This document shows, piece by piece, positions 45,584-58,732 of a stretch of 64,000 nt of DNA; position 1 is the stretch's first letter, and each line of letters opens with the position of its first letter. The position numbers and the translations under genes are program-made. Source of the stretch: Buddleja alternifolia (taxonomy: Eukaryota > Streptophyta > Magnoliopsida > Lamiales > Scrophulariaceae); NCBI GenBank assembly GCA_019426215.1, contig CM033396.1:31911154-31975153 (forward strand). Reading direction: 5' to 3'. The notes under the pieces were generated by a model that searched no databases, was not told the DNA's origin, and saw only the letters and a list, made by a program, of their open reading frames with translations.

Positions 45584-46501
45584 GTTTACAAGAAACATTT
45601 ATATCGTACAAAAAATTTAAAAATCTACAATAAAATTAGTTTTTTCATTAATTTTTTTAAAAAATAAAATCTCTCAAGTTAATACCTAGAAATAAGATTA
45701 CTATAAAAACAATATGAATGTATAATGGGAGTCTTTGCAAACTCTACTACTTCAAAGAAAATAATATAAAAATTATATTTTTTTCACATTTATGTTCCTA
45801 ATCTTCTTTTTAATAAAATACTCCTAAAAGCATATGTTTATGAAATAATATTGATTACTTGGGACAAGTAGATTACAGAACGATAATAGCAAAACAATTA
45901 AACGAGAAAAAATAGAAGAGAAATGCAAGATTTATGTACAAACTCAAGAAAGAACTAAAACATGAGATTAAGAGAGATATTGCTCCGTATTGTTGTATAT
46001 ATAGCCTAGGTTGGGAGTTTTCAGATTTTTAGGACTTTTGGCTGATATATCTCTTGATTTTAGCAATATCTCAACAAATAAGATATAATTAACAATAGAG
46101 AAAAATGATGGATTTTACATTTCTTTCAGGTTTCTGCTACCCTGAAATTTAATCGCAAGTTTTTTTTTAAAAAAAAATTTGATAGAGTTAATTTGGGAAT
46201 ATAGAAATATTGTCAAGGATAAAATTGTCACCAAAAAATTATTTTAATTGTAGGAATTTAAAAAGCACCAAAAAACACCCCCTACCCAATTTGGAGCTTT
46301 TGGCTTCTCAGAGCTTAATTTTAGAGAATCAGAAGCAAAAACTGAATTTGCAAATACTACAAAATTGTTTATTTTTAGCTAAAAGCTCAATAGCACTTTT
46401 ATTTAGAATTTGTAAACACACTCAATATATAATTAAGTAAAACATTGAAATCATAGTTTAAGAAACCATACTCAAGGTAACTTACAAAGGTTTGTTGATT
46501 A

Positions 46502-46695
46502 ACCAAGCCTCTTGGCCCAGTGGTGTAAAGCTACTATTGGGACAACTTGGGGTCGACCTGGTGTGCTCCCAGGATCGATTCTCAACTTTGTCAAAATAAT
46601 GTTTGGCCAGCGACAACCACGCACCGCGAGCGTTGATTAGTCGAGGTGCGTGAAAACCGGCCTGAACACCCCGCGGGGAAACAAAAAAAACAAAT
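46502..46695 (+). mobile_element. tRNA-derived SINE
   Basis: A 194-bp element with RNA polymerase III promoter boxes: box A TGGCCCAGTGG (46513-46523) and a box B-like GGATCGATTCT (46572-46582). It ends in an A-rich tail (aaacaaaaaaaacaaat). A 13-bp target duplication GGTTTGTTGATTA flanks it (46489-46501 and 46696-46708), the mark of LINE-mediated insertion. It lies about 0.9 kb downstream of the carrier gene stop. Confidence 0.92.
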
Positions 46696-47587
46696 GGTTT
46701 GTTGATTAGTCTAATGGTTTACTACGTGTCATTGGACTTTGTATGTCAAACCGAGTTTTGAAAGAGATAGACACTAGAACCATTAGAATTAGTCTAACAT
46801 ATTTTTCCGCACTTGACGCACAGTGGTCTAAATTCCATTCTTAATAATTTTTTTCTACTTTACCCAGCAGGCTACCAAGTCCCTGATGTTCTGGCAAATT
46901 TCTACAGCTTTGACAAGAAATAATGCATTGTGCCATTTTTCGATGTACTCGAATTGTTAGATCCACAAAATAAAGAACCAAAAGCGGAATTATACCAATA
47001 TACAAAACTATAAATGTAATTTTGGCTGCCAAGTTTTAATGGTTTATGAAGCAAATGACTAACTTTGCTTTACTCTGGGACTACCAATGTTCATCTTTAA
47101 CATTGGGACGAAAGATAAAATTTATTAGATAATATCTGATGAACCACCAAACCTAATATTATCAGTTCAAACTAAGAACTTGAGCAAGTACACATCTTGA
47201 ACTTCCCCATTCAAACACCAAAATATGCAAACAAATACTATACCATATTCTTGACAATAATGCAGCCCTCAATAGAGAATCCTGGAATGCACCGAAAAAC
47301 TTATCATCGTTGTAGTATAAATATCGCAAAAAAATTATTTGATCCCGCAAATGCGGCATTTGTTGTGCATGTACCTATGTGGCAAAAGTATACAACAATC
47401 ACCTACTATTACTCAACATAAAGACACCACTATATATGTCCTTAGATCTTAAGTCAGTCAAATCCCTAGAGGATAGCTCCATTGCCACTCCTGTTAGTTA
47501 TCACGAGGGCAATCAGAATCGAAGGTATAACCCCAAGAATGATTAACAGTTTCACAAATAATCGTATTTATTTATCATCATCATCAG

Positions 47588-50500
47588 CTAATCGAGATCG
47601 AGACTCTTTTTCATGGCTTCATAAACCAGATACGTAATGCTTGCTGAAGGTACAACTTTGAGAAGATTCGGGAAAAGCCCTTTGTAAAAGCCCCTAAAAC
47701 CTTCATGCTGATATGTTTTCCGGAACATATCTGACATGCTACTGTATATACGTTGAGCTTGCAATCTGTAAAGCACCTCTTGTTAGCGGCGTATCAAATA
47801 ATGAAGTGAAACTTTTTCAAAATGGACAAGTAACTCGTAACACCACTATAAGAATAAATAATGTTAATGATAAAACCAAAACAATGTCAAGCATTAAGTG
47901 GCAGTAAGTTTATTTTGCCATAATAATTAGTTTCAAACACTTCATAGTAAGAAACATGGTTTCTAAATTGACTTCTGACAATTAGTGAAGCGTGTGTAAT
48001 GACATAGTCATTGAGCCGTTATGACAAATTAATGTATGTCACTATACATGAGTCACTTATTATTAATAGTGACAACATAATTTTAAGTAAGTAGTTTCAA
48101 TAGCAATAACTTGTACATAATTCTTGACACTACAAAACTTATAAAATTATTAATGTGGCAAAACAAAACAAAAAATTATCTGATATATATCATTAGTGCC
48201 AACTTCGATATTTCAACTTGATATCTTGTTACTAACATTCTTTTTTCTTGTAATGCACATGCAATATAATAGTTGAAAAGGCTTATGGTACGTATGAAAT
48301 ACCTTGTTCTTACCACCTGCAGTGGGTAAACACATGTCGCTCCAAGGGCTCCAGAAATTGTCCCACAACTTAGTTGCACAAGAGGACCAGGTTCTGCATA
48401 ATATCAATATTTTTTTAAATGTTCCAACAATCACGACAAATCTTTCAAACAAAAAACGAATAAAGAACAAGTAAATAGGAACAAAGTCAGTATCTACACC
48501 ATACCACCATCATGAAGAATATGTTTCCTAGACATATCTTTCAACGTCTCGTAGACAGTTAGATCAATGCCTGCATAAGGAATAATTCCAAGAAGAGATG
48601 GTACCAAGCCTCTATAAAACGCTCGAGGCCCCTCATGAATCCATATATCTTTTGATAATTTCCCCAAATTTGGAACACTCCCTTTTTCACAAGAAAAGGT
48701 TTGTAACCTAGTCTTTACAAGATCCATAGGGTAAATAGAAGTTTGCGCCACGGCTCCAGCCAACCCACCAGAAGCCAGTCGGCCTATAGTTCCTATATCT
48801 CCGTTAGCATCTCCAAGAAAACTCTTAAACATTTCATAAGTGTAAAATTTTATAGCACTTTCCGGTGCAACTTTCAAAACATTTAGCCCGTTACCCCTGA
48901 AAAAGCCCAAAAGACCACCTTCTTTCCATATGCTTTGGACAGCGGGCCCAATTGATGCCCGTGTAGTTTGAACTTGTAAAATCACTTTTAGGCGATCAAG
49001 AGGAGCAGTTGCAGTACGAGAAGTGGCACCAGCAACTCCTCCAGCAATTAAGTATTTGGTTGCATGAACATGTTTGCTGATGCCTTCAGGAATCACAGTA
49101 TGTTCACCAATGTCTACGAGATATACCCTTTCCCAGTACCGATATATGTTTTCCATGGTAGCCTCGTGTGGGTAAAGCAGGAGAAAATCTCTCCATTCTT
49201 CAAAAGTTATTATTCCGTTATTGTCTTTATCAACATGCTCAACAAAACTAGCTAGTTCATCGTCATCCAATTCTATCCCTGCAAAAACAAACTGCCATGA
49301 CTTATAAGATGAAGACAATTCATTCTGGAATGCAAAAACTAGGAAATGATTCTGCCCAAACGCTGGAAAAGCAAAGAAAAATGAAAAGGGAAAAGCATTG
49401 CACAAACATAAAGGGAACTTCGATGACTTCTAATACCATTCATCTTGAAAATCCAAAGAGCTGCCATGGAAACTTTTAAAAGTAAATATACAAGCAAAAA
49501 GAAAAATTTGAAAACAGAACTAATGATCTGTCCTCGGTTATCATTAAACTGGCAATTAGCAGCACGAGATCAAGGACATTGCAATTACATCAGGAGAATA
49601 TTAATAATTGCATTAACTATGATTTAGTCATCCTACCTAACGTTAAGGAAAAAGATGAAAACATTCTAACATGATAAATAAAAGAGAACTGCAACAAGGA
49701 CAATGTATGGATTGCGAAGTACAATAAATGTTAAACATATTGGTCGTCAATAGCAGAGATTTGCTCAAAGACTTTGATCTTTTATGCACAAGATTAAGTT
49801 TCATAAGCTATCACAAAAAGACGCAGAAAGATAAATCAGTAAGGCATAAGATTAAATCTTGAAGATTTCATGACAATTTTTTGGCTCTTAACTAAGTAGA
49901 GTAGAAATGAAAAATCTAAGCAAAAACCTTTTCAAGGAAACACGTTTATGAGCCGAATCAACCACAAAATAAGTCCAATCAACATATTCTAAGCAACATC
50001 ATAGCTGAACCAGTTCTTTCACAAGCATTTAATTTTAGTATGGTCGTTACAATCAAATGGGCTATGATAAGTGATGTTGATAACATAGATATAACCTGTC
50101 TCTGTCCTCAACTTATTCGCCAAAATAATGGATCATTCATTAATCAGTCTTCCAAAGCTTTGCTGGAATCTCAAACTTATGGTAAAAGCTTACTATTTCT
50201 GAAAATTCTACCTTTTAGTTGCTTCTTAGTTCATATTATGCAGTGAATTGTCTATTCAAATATTTAAGAAGCTTAAAGACAGTTGCACACAATACAACCC
50301 ATTTTATTACCATCTAGAAGTAACACAAACAAGTATTCCCTCCACTTTCATTAATGATCATTCGTTGGATAGTGGTGTGCATACGTGCATCTACTACGCG
50401 AGTCCCAACACATTTAAATGCAATTTCAAATGGAAATATAACATGAACAGGACAACTGGTCAATTAAGGCAACAATTTGCAGTGCATCAAACTACTTGAG

Positions 50501-53110
50501 AGGAATACACAGTATCCAACTGTTAGCCTTCCTTTTAGGCTGAGAAAAAATTGAATTTGCACATGACGATGATGTAAAAGAAACAAATACGCAGAAGTAC
50601 CAAAGATGAATCTCTAAGTTCCCTGTTAAGCTATTACGTGAACCCACATGTCCTTCATGAGTGACACTCATACATTTTTGGGGTCTCATGACTAATAACA
50701 TATTGGAATGCATGACATGCATGGCCCATGGAATCTAGTAATTCTCAAAATTGAGATTACTTCTATCGTGTTTTGCAAATTTGAACATGTTACAATAAAA
50801 GTCAGATGGAGAAGAATAAGAACATGACTACGCAATTAGATACCAAGAGTAAGGGACTCTTTCAAATGCACTATTTTGACCAAAATAATTCAAAAAGTAA
50901 AGCCGTTCATAATTATCATTACAAAATCCTTTAGGAAAACTGTGATTACTGTTAATCACAATATGATACGGGAAAGTAGGAGGCTCATGAAAGGATCGAT
51001 TTAAAAAATTTTAAATAATAGAGATGAAGTACTTTTACGTTCACAAGTTAGCAACCCCATTGATATGTTATACACCAGTTAAACAAGCATCAACCCAGGA
51101 CTTCCAAGTTGATAATTAAACAATGTGAATACATGTCAATGCTATTCGAATAGTAAGAACGACTTGATCCACCTGATGGTTTCCGTCCTACCACTTTATC
51201 TCTGTTCAACTAAAATTTTGCTCGGATACTTGCAGTAAAACCTTCAAATAAGTTGAAATCCAACCTCCACATGTACATTTATTCCTTTGTAACACTACAG
51301 ATGAAGCAATCAGGTTATACGAGCAGTATTTCATTTAAACATTTGCTAGGTCTCCTTATTTTAAGTGACCATAAGAATCAACTTTGGCCTAAATAATGCA
51401 AGAGTTTCTGGCTCAATGGTTCAATCCAGTGGCCTTCCCCAGGATCCTTGTCAAATATCGATGAAAATAACATCACTCTCAAATATATTAATAACCGTTC
51501 ATCCTTAGCCTTTATTTGGAAAGTGTTTCCAAACTTACTTTCCCAAAAGCAAAAGCCTAATTAGGCCAGTCCCAGTATACTTAGGTTACAGAAGAGTAAT
51601 ACAGGGACAAACTAAAAGCATTTTTCGTAGTTAAGTATCTCAAATCCGATAGTCACTACAGCTAAATGAAAAAATAGACTTGTTTCGTTAATCAAATTTA
51701 TATAATTGTCTCAAACAGACCACATTCTCCATATTAAAATCCTGTAGAACTAAAGTTTCTATCCTAACTCAAATAGCAAACAACAAACACAGTCTATCCT
51801 CCTTACACTCCAGGTAGATTTGTTCTGAAACTGGCAAAAGCCTTCTTACCCAGTCTGCAATGACTGCAACCAACAATATTACATAATTGTAGTACAAACA
51901 GATAGGTATCGCAAATTGCCGAGATCATCTCGATTTCACATTTTTTGTTTTATCTATGATAAATGAAGTCTAAATTCTTAAATCAAGCACAATTCTGTAA
52001 GGATTGCAGCTGAAGTCTCCGTACTTGAAATACAAGCAGATAGGTATTGCAAATTGTACTCAGAGATCATCTTGATTTCACATTTTCTATGTTTTCTGTG
52101 ATCAGTGAAGTCTAAATTCGTAAATCTAGCAAAATTCTGTAAGGATCACAGCTGCAGTCTGTGTACTTGAAGTGGCACTTGACAAAAAAAGTCGATTTAT
52201 CATAGCTATTGCCAATACCTACCTCTACATCTACAAACAAATCATCATAATATGCCTATGCAAAGATCAAATATAGAACCGGCGCATACCCTCCTGAGAG
52301 AGAAAACGCCGTAGGAGTGCAAACATCCAACACTTCTATAGACTAAATTGTGATAGGCATACAATAGCACATCATCATCGTAATCTCAACTCATTGTCAC
52401 CAAGGTGAAACTCAATTATTCTCGAGCCCCAACAACATCAAGAACTCTAGCATACTAAAGCATCCAGGTAAAGCTACTGTGTCCAGATGAAAATCCTTCA
52501 CAAACCAAATATCCCCAGCTTCTAAAAACTCAAGAAACTATTTACACCCATAACTTACAATATATATAGACATACATATATATATACATACATATATAAT
52601 ACAGCAACATAAATGCAAAAGCCACGGTAGAGAGAATATACCAGCTTTGACAAGAGCATCCCACAGCTCTTCAGGTAAAATAGATCCATTGTGCTCCACA
52701 TCAATCGCTTGAAAAATCCTGTACAATTCCAGCTCCTTATCATCCATATACTTTTTGAATTCCTGGTAATCAACCCTCCCATCATGATTCGAATCGCAAA
52801 CTTTCAACAGCTCCTTCGCGAACTTGTAATCCTCGGGAATTTGCATTGCCGAAAGCCCCTTCTCAATTTGGGCGTAATCCAAATACCCTGCATTATTGGA
52901 ATCGAAAAAACCGAACAAACTCCGGATTCTCAATTCGCGCTCTTCCTTCGTTTCCCCGGAGGCCGACAGGACGTGGTCCAGTGATACGGGTCCGGGTTTT
53001 TTAACCGGGTTGCTGCATCCGGGTTTGGTATGCGGGTCTTTAGGTTCGGACGCCATTGTTGCAGCAGCAGCAGCTTGTGGTGCAGGGAAATTCGCATGCC
53101 TCGTAGACAT
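47588..53110 (-). CDS. APC1: Calcium-dependent mitochondrial ATP-Mg/phosphate carrier (SCaMC/APC type)
   Basis: Spliced minus-strand CDS: exon 1 53110-52642, exon 2 49278-48505, exon 3 48393-48303, exon 4 47765-47588. All introns are GT-AG, and the joined length is 1512 nt, giving 503 residues, usual for this family. The N-terminal half has four EF-hands with loops starting at about D70 (position 12 is Gln), D106, D137 and D173. The C-terminal half has three mitochondrial carrier repeats with signatures PLDRLK (249-254), PMDLVK (340-345) and PLQVVR (438-443). Such proteins sit in the inner mitochondrial membrane and exchange ATP-Mg for phosphate when cytosolic calcium binds the EF-hand domain. 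Exon 1 is followed by a 3.36-kb intron. The frame is intact. Assignment to APC1 rather than APC2/3 rests on remembered synteny with the PPR gene. Confidence 0.93.
49279..52641 (-). other. Large first intron of the carrier gene
   Basis: It begins GTATATTC after exon 1 and ends TTTTTGCAG before GGATAGAATTGG. No transposon boundaries or coding sequence were recognised in its 3363 bp. A roughly 110-bp segment is imperfectly repeated at about 51900-52010 and 52025-52140 (agataggtat...gcaaattg...aagtctaaattc). Confidence 0.85.
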
Positions 53111-53124
53111 AAATAATCAGGGAA

Positions 53125-53150
53125 ATATATATATATATATATATATATAT
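53125..53150. repeat. (AT)n microsatellite upstream of the carrier start codon
   Basis: About 13 AT units lie only 15 bp before the ATG, so probably in the 5' untranslated leader. A second AT run is at 53350-53367. Confidence 0.93.
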
Positions 53151-53507
53151 GTTATATATAAATAATGGGTTTTTGATTTCACCGCATGGTGAAAAAAATT
53201 TCGATTCTCAGATCTGCGAAGAGAGGGAGTGTGTGTGAGTGTGAGAAGATTGGGTGGAAGGAAGAGTATTTGGAGAGGATCTTCTTCCAAGGAGAGGAGA
53301 TGATCCGGTTTATTATTAATTGGAAATGGAGTTGTTTCTTTTTTTACCCTATATATATATATATATTTACCTTTTGGTAACTGTAAAGTAAGGCGGAAGG
53401 TTTTGATCAAAAAAAGAAAAAAAGTAAGGCATAAGGCAGAGAACAGCGTATATTTGACGAGCCATTACGTAAACTAATGTTGTGGTTTTCTTTAGGGATT
53501 TGTCGAA

Positions 53508-54792
53508 GGGCACTTCATTATTGGCACTCCAGCTTTTTTTTTTTTTATCAAATAAACCAAAATACCCATTATTGTGAAATATAAAATTTTTGAAAATAAA
53601 TATATTAAAGATTTTAATGAAGCATTACTACAATATCTTACCTTTTAATTTTTTTTTGTCTTTAGTAGATGACACACGTAAAATGTAGAGATAAAGAATA
53701 TATAATCAATTAGCAATATTATCAATATGATCAAATTTTGGCAATATTTTAAAATACTATAAAACTAAATAATACATTACACAACACATTGAACAAACCC
53801 TAAATTTTGTTTTTAAGAGTCTAACAAAATTTAAAGAGAAGAAGAAAAGAGTTAAAAAATATGAAGAAATAAAATTACCAATTGCATTATCACGGGTACT
53901 GGTGCACTAAAGTCCAGCCGGCTTGAGCTCGAGTTCTTTGTCGAGTTGAGTTCGAGCTTAATAAATTTTAAAATATTTCAGTTTTTAATTATATTACTTA
54001 TTTATATATTAATAATAGTTATGTATTTTTTGTAGATCGAGCTCGAGTCTTTAAAACTAGCTAGGCTCGTTGAGATCGAGCTCGATCTAGTAAATTTTAT
54101 CCAAACTCAATTTCATTCGAATCATTTACACCCTTAATCAATCCATTGATCAATGGGTTGATTAGATGATTGATAATATTCTGAACTTTTCTCAAAGCTT
54201 TAAGTATTTACGAGTTTCAATGTCTCATCCAACTCCATATACTTGCTTATTTGATCATTGTAAAAAGTTACCAAGAACCAATGCAGCAACTGGTGGATGA
54301 TTCTTTATTTAAAAATTCAGAGAATTGAATAAATTTTGTTTTGTCCTAAGTTTCTTTGGAATGAAGCTTGAATTATTTTTGGTATGGTAAAATACTCACA
54401 ATACATTAATGTAAATAATGGAGGAATAATTGTTTCTTGCAATTTTCTTATATTTTTTGGTATTAAGTTTATTTTTGTTGCGTGATTTGGTTTTATAATA
54501 GTTCTACATCTCGCCAAAATTTGATCATATTGGTATTGTTGTTATTTGATTATATATTATATATCACTGTATTTTACGTTGTCATGTACTAAAAATAAAA
54601 ATTGAAAAAGAACCTGGAAAAAAAAAGAGAGTAAAATTTTGCATTAATGCATTGTTAATATCATTAATAAAAAGGATATAGTTATCTTTAGGAATTTTAT
54701 ATTTCACAATAAAGGACATTTTGGTCTATTTGATAAAATAAAATGAGAGTTGAAGTGCAATAACAAAAGTTGGAGTGCCTATAACAACTCCC
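53508..54792. mobile_element. TIR element, probably Mutator-like
   Basis: The left end GGGCACTTCATTATTGGCAC and the complement of the right end (ggcactcc ... ccc) match imperfectly, and the inverted similarity extends inward through aaaccaaaatacccattat and attgtgaaatataaaatt for roughly 80-100 bp. A clear target duplication was not found. Inside lies a GAGCTCGAG-rich segment (about 53925-54136, ending ttacaccctta) that looks like an older hAT insertion. Confidence 0.6.
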
Positions 54793-55094
54793 TTTCTTTA
54801 ACGGGTCATACAAGCTTCAATCTTTAACAAATTGGATCCACCAATGCAAAAGTCTAATTCTTCTCATATATTGTTTTCTATAAAAACATTAAATATATAA
54901 AAACATAAAATTCCTTTTTTTTTAATTCAAGATAAGGGGATACCCTTCCAACAAATCCGGGTAGATAGTCATAATTTTGAGTCATAAAAACTCTATAAAG
55001 GAGGAAAAAGCCACAACTTGTGATAATTTGAATTCGAACTCAGGACCTCTTAAAAGACTTTTGAAAATATAAAAAAATAATATGGAATATGTAT

Positions 55095-55704
55095 TGATAC
55101 GCCCGTAAATCTCACTTGTTTTATTGGGCTTAGAAGAAATGGGCCACGATAACATATAATAAATTGGGCTAAAATAATAATAGTAAAGACTAAGATGGGT
55201 CAAGATGAAAGCTCTCTAGTATGTCCATAGCAAGAGTAAGGTGTAAGCTCGACTACCAAGCTCAGGGACAAGCTCATAGTTCACCTAAAGGAATAGCTGA
55301 CGAAAAGGATGATGGATAGCTGGATATGAAGCTCATAAGCATGGCTGACGAAGGGGTGAGGGTAGATTAAGTCAACAACCACTTACTATCCCACAAAATG
55401 GGGAAAGTGATCTCTATTTCCCCCCTCACTACACCAAAAATGTCTCCAAGGCTAGAGGGAGGGAAAAAGGACTTCCATTAGGTCATATAAAAGCTTAGAA
55501 TTCATTTTTTGTATACACGTTCACTTATTGAAAAAGAAAATTCATCTCTTGTAATTATTCTCAAGAAAAATCAATAAAAACTCTCCTTTTGCATCCTTTA
55601 TTTTTCAGTGTTCTTTAGTTACGTATAATATTATCACTCCTTATTCGAAGCATAATCGTGTTTTACGTTATACGATTTTTTGGTGTAAATTTTGAACTGC
55701 ATCA
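55095..55704 (+). repeat. Probable solo LTR
   Basis: 610 bp running from TGATACGCCCG to GAACTGCATCA, with an imperfect 5-bp flank duplication (tgtat / agtat). A TATA box TATAAAAG is at 55486-55493 and an AATAAA-like signal near 55570 suggests plus orientation. No second copy or internal region is present. Confidence 0.65.
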
Positions 55705-55709
55705 AGTAT

Positions 55710-56965
55710 ACTTAATGTATGATAATACTATCATATCTATACTATACATAATTGAAAATTGACTTAGACAACAAGTGTTATCTTCTATATTTTTCTCTCA
55801 ATGATTTTTTTCTTTTAATTTACATTTAATTTTATTTCTAATATTTTTTTCTTTTCTTCCTCATATTTTACTTGAACTTAATTAAATTAAATTAAATTCA
55901 TATCAATTTTTATTTTTTCCACATGATTATCAATTTTATTTTTTGCACATACGGAGAGTGTACTTTTATCGATTAGTGTAAATATACAATCTAATGTAAA
56001 ATCTTAAACTCGACCCAATAAAGCCACTCAAAGCTAAGCCCAAACATGTGTGTTTAGGAACGGAAGCTATGGTTTTCAGAGATTGAAGATCACGTCTTCA
56101 ATAATTTCAGATAGAACTCAAGAAAGTTCTAAATTTAATAAAAACTCATATTCACTTTATTGATTAAAATATGAAATCTTGTCATACTTAAAAGAAAAGA
56201 AAAAACTAAAAGGCTATTATTCAAACTCAACTACGATTTCTACTTCTACTTCAACTCCATAAATGTATTAGTTGAAATAACATTCAACTGCTCCAAAAGA
56301 CTTGAAACTCGGCTCAAAAATATTTTGCCACACTAGATCATACACGGTCAAATATGGGCATCATTAGACAACTACAAAAGAAACACTGACAATTGAAAAA
56401 AAAAACACACTAAATTCCCCGAACGAGGGTCGAACAATGAAATTTTGCAACGAACGGTAGCTCCATTCGGCAAAGGCTAAATGAAATTGTGTTTCCCTCA
56501 AATATTATCTACTTTGATCACTGCAGTTCTACCAATACAATAGGAAATATATCATAGTCTCTACTGACGCTTACGAGCACATATAATCCACACTAATCAC
56601 CGTATTCCTACCAATATATAATCATAGATCCATATAAAATAGCAAGTTCTAGCTAGTTTGAACTCGTACATTCTAATATACTACTAAAATGTTAACCATG
56701 AGAATAGAAAAGTGAAAGTTTCTTTTTAAGAAAGAAAATTTTAAATTTAAACCTAAAATTACTTTATGTGAGCACATTTAATAAAAAATTTACATGAGTA
56801 TGACATTATATTATTATGGAACATCACATCACAAAAATAAAATAAAAGAGTTCCAATCGTTTGGTCATAAAACTAAGGGATTATTATTTCAGAAAATAAA
56901 GTTGACTTCTAGCTAGCACAATTCTATTTGGTGCACGTTGTGTTTGATTTTTAAAAATCACGTGT
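55710..56965. other. Intergenic region
   Basis: AT-rich, without a convincing gene or repeat boundary. Confidence 0.5.
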
Positions 56966-56973
56966 ACGGTGGG

Positions 56974-57469
56974 CAATGTTCTGAAAATCGGACCGGACAG
57001 TGAACCGGAAAAGTGATCGGGTCACGGGTCACCGGTTCAACCGTTGGGTCAATCGGGATCGAACCGGTGATGTCATAATTATGCAATAAATAATAATTAA
57101 TATACTATTAAATATATAAAATATGAAAATATGAAAAAAAAAATGTATTTTCTATATATATATGAAAATATGAAAAAAATAATTGTATTTCCTATATTTT
57201 GGGGGGCCAATTGCATATTTTTAGATTTTAAAGGGGTCAATTTCAGATTTTTAGAAATTAAAGGGTTGAATTGCATTATTTTTAAAATTGTCCGGTTCAA
57301 CCGGTTCTGACCGGTTCTGACCGGTTGAACCGCGGGTCTGACCGGTTCTGGCCGGGTTTGACCGGTTTTGAGCTCCGAACGTTTTTTTGGCATAACCGGA
57401 CCGGCCTAGTGACCGGTTCCGGTTTTTACCGGTTCGACCGGCCGGTCCGGGCCGGGTTTCATAACATTG
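56974..57469. mobile_element. hAT-type miniature element rich in ACCGGT motifs
   Basis: Imperfect TIRs CAATGTTCTGAAA and TTTCATAACATTG with a perfect 8-bp duplication ACGGTGGG (56966-56973 and 57470-57477). Subterminal regions are dense in CCGGTT/AACCGG, strongly contrasting with an AT-rich centre. No transposase. Confidence 0.9.
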
Positions 57470-57477
57470 ACGGTGGG

Positions 57478-58340
57478 CTCTTGATAATTTGACAAGTTTC
57501 AAACATAAGTGTGACATTTTGACTAAAAATTCCAACTTGAGATTACTTTATTGGTTTCCACCACTACGCACAATTGCGCAACCAAAGAATTTTTCGTTAT
57601 TACTGCAAATTACTATTTTTTGTAAAATTATATAGGTTTTATTAATAGAAAAAAATAGAAATTTTTCCAAGTTATATCTATTTATATTATTGTTGCAGGG
57701 CTTATATAGTTTTTGTTAGGCATGTTTAGATATTTTCTTTTCTTCTTTTTAATGTGTGGAATGAATATTAGTAGTGAGCCAAACTAATTGGAATGAAGAT
57801 TAATTGTTGGTGATTTAATTGGAGCCAGTTCTTCTTCACAGAAGAATTGACTTTGTTGTATTGCAATTATCACTGTCACTTGAAGACAAGGACCCCGAAA
57901 TTTTAATTTCTAAGGTTTTATCATGTGTTACTTTTGTCTCTTCATTATATCAATCTTATTTGTTGATGCCTCAATCTACGGAAGAGGTTAGTTAGTAGTT
58001 TTTTAGGATTTTCACTGGTTGTATTGTACTATGGGTTTCTACCCAATTTTATGGGGTGGTTCTATGCACACCGAATCCAACAGAGCAACTACACTAAACA
58101 TTATTGGATGCAAGGACAAAATAGTAAAAACACTTAAAGCACCTGCATTCAAAGGTGCTAGATGGACTGGCTCCATTGGACACGATCCATCTTAGAATTT
58201 CCCAATTTTATGTTTAATGAAATTTGATTTTGCTCGATTAAAAAAAAAAAGAAAAGGGAAATGAGAGGGAAAGGTCCCACGGTTGCCTTTGGACCAGTTT
58301 TTTTTGTGTCATTTTGTTCCCTCCAAAGTGAGAGAAAACG
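57478..58340. other. Spacer left of the LINE
   Basis: No gene or repeat boundary recognised. Confidence 0.5.
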
Positions 58341-58732
58341 CATGTCAATGTACTCTCTCTCCCCTTACGTGAGAGCCGTCTTTCTCTCTGCATGAGAGTT
58401 TTAGGTTTTCTTGCTTCTTCAAATTAGGGTTTCTGTAGTGGCTAGTTCTTGTTACTCCTCTGTCCATTGAATCCTTTCTTGAGTGATACACGAGGGTTGG
58501 CTTTCGCAGAGATAACACTTCGTTTTGTCAAGGCTTTACACTAATCCAATCTTGGCTGCACATGACGTCTTGATCTCCGACTGTCTTCTCGACGCTTCCT
58601 ACACATAAGCCATCGCATATCTCTTTTCTGTTCTTCCAATTTTTATTTTTCTCCATCCCCAATCCTACATATATATCTCCTCCTTTTGTGTGATCCGTAC
58701 ACTGATTTTTTCGAGTTTTTTTGTTACCAGGT

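Larger units (their letters stand above)
41214..46488. other. Gene-poor AT-rich region
   Basis: No credible coding gene over 5 kb. It holds a run of 12 C (41287-41298), a possible inverted-repeat element (42395-42905), two microsatellites (45087-45128 and 45520-45576) and a promoter-like stretch with a short Lys-rich ORF (44300-44392). The last is too weak to call a gene. Confidence 0.55.

Noticed and set aside
46841..47032. 63-residue hydrophobic ORF on the minus strand
   Set aside because: It lies downstream of the carrier gene, has no recognisable family and no supporting splice or promoter context; probably chance.
49279..49405. N-terminal extension of the exon 2 ORF of the carrier
   Set aside because: It reads through intron 1. 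A good acceptor (TTTTTGCAG) at 49279 and exact in-frame joining to exon 1 show that it is not coding.
52538..52641. C-terminal tail of the exon 1 ORF
   Set aside because: It reads past a GTATATTC donor into intron 1; the residues do not belong to the carrier family.
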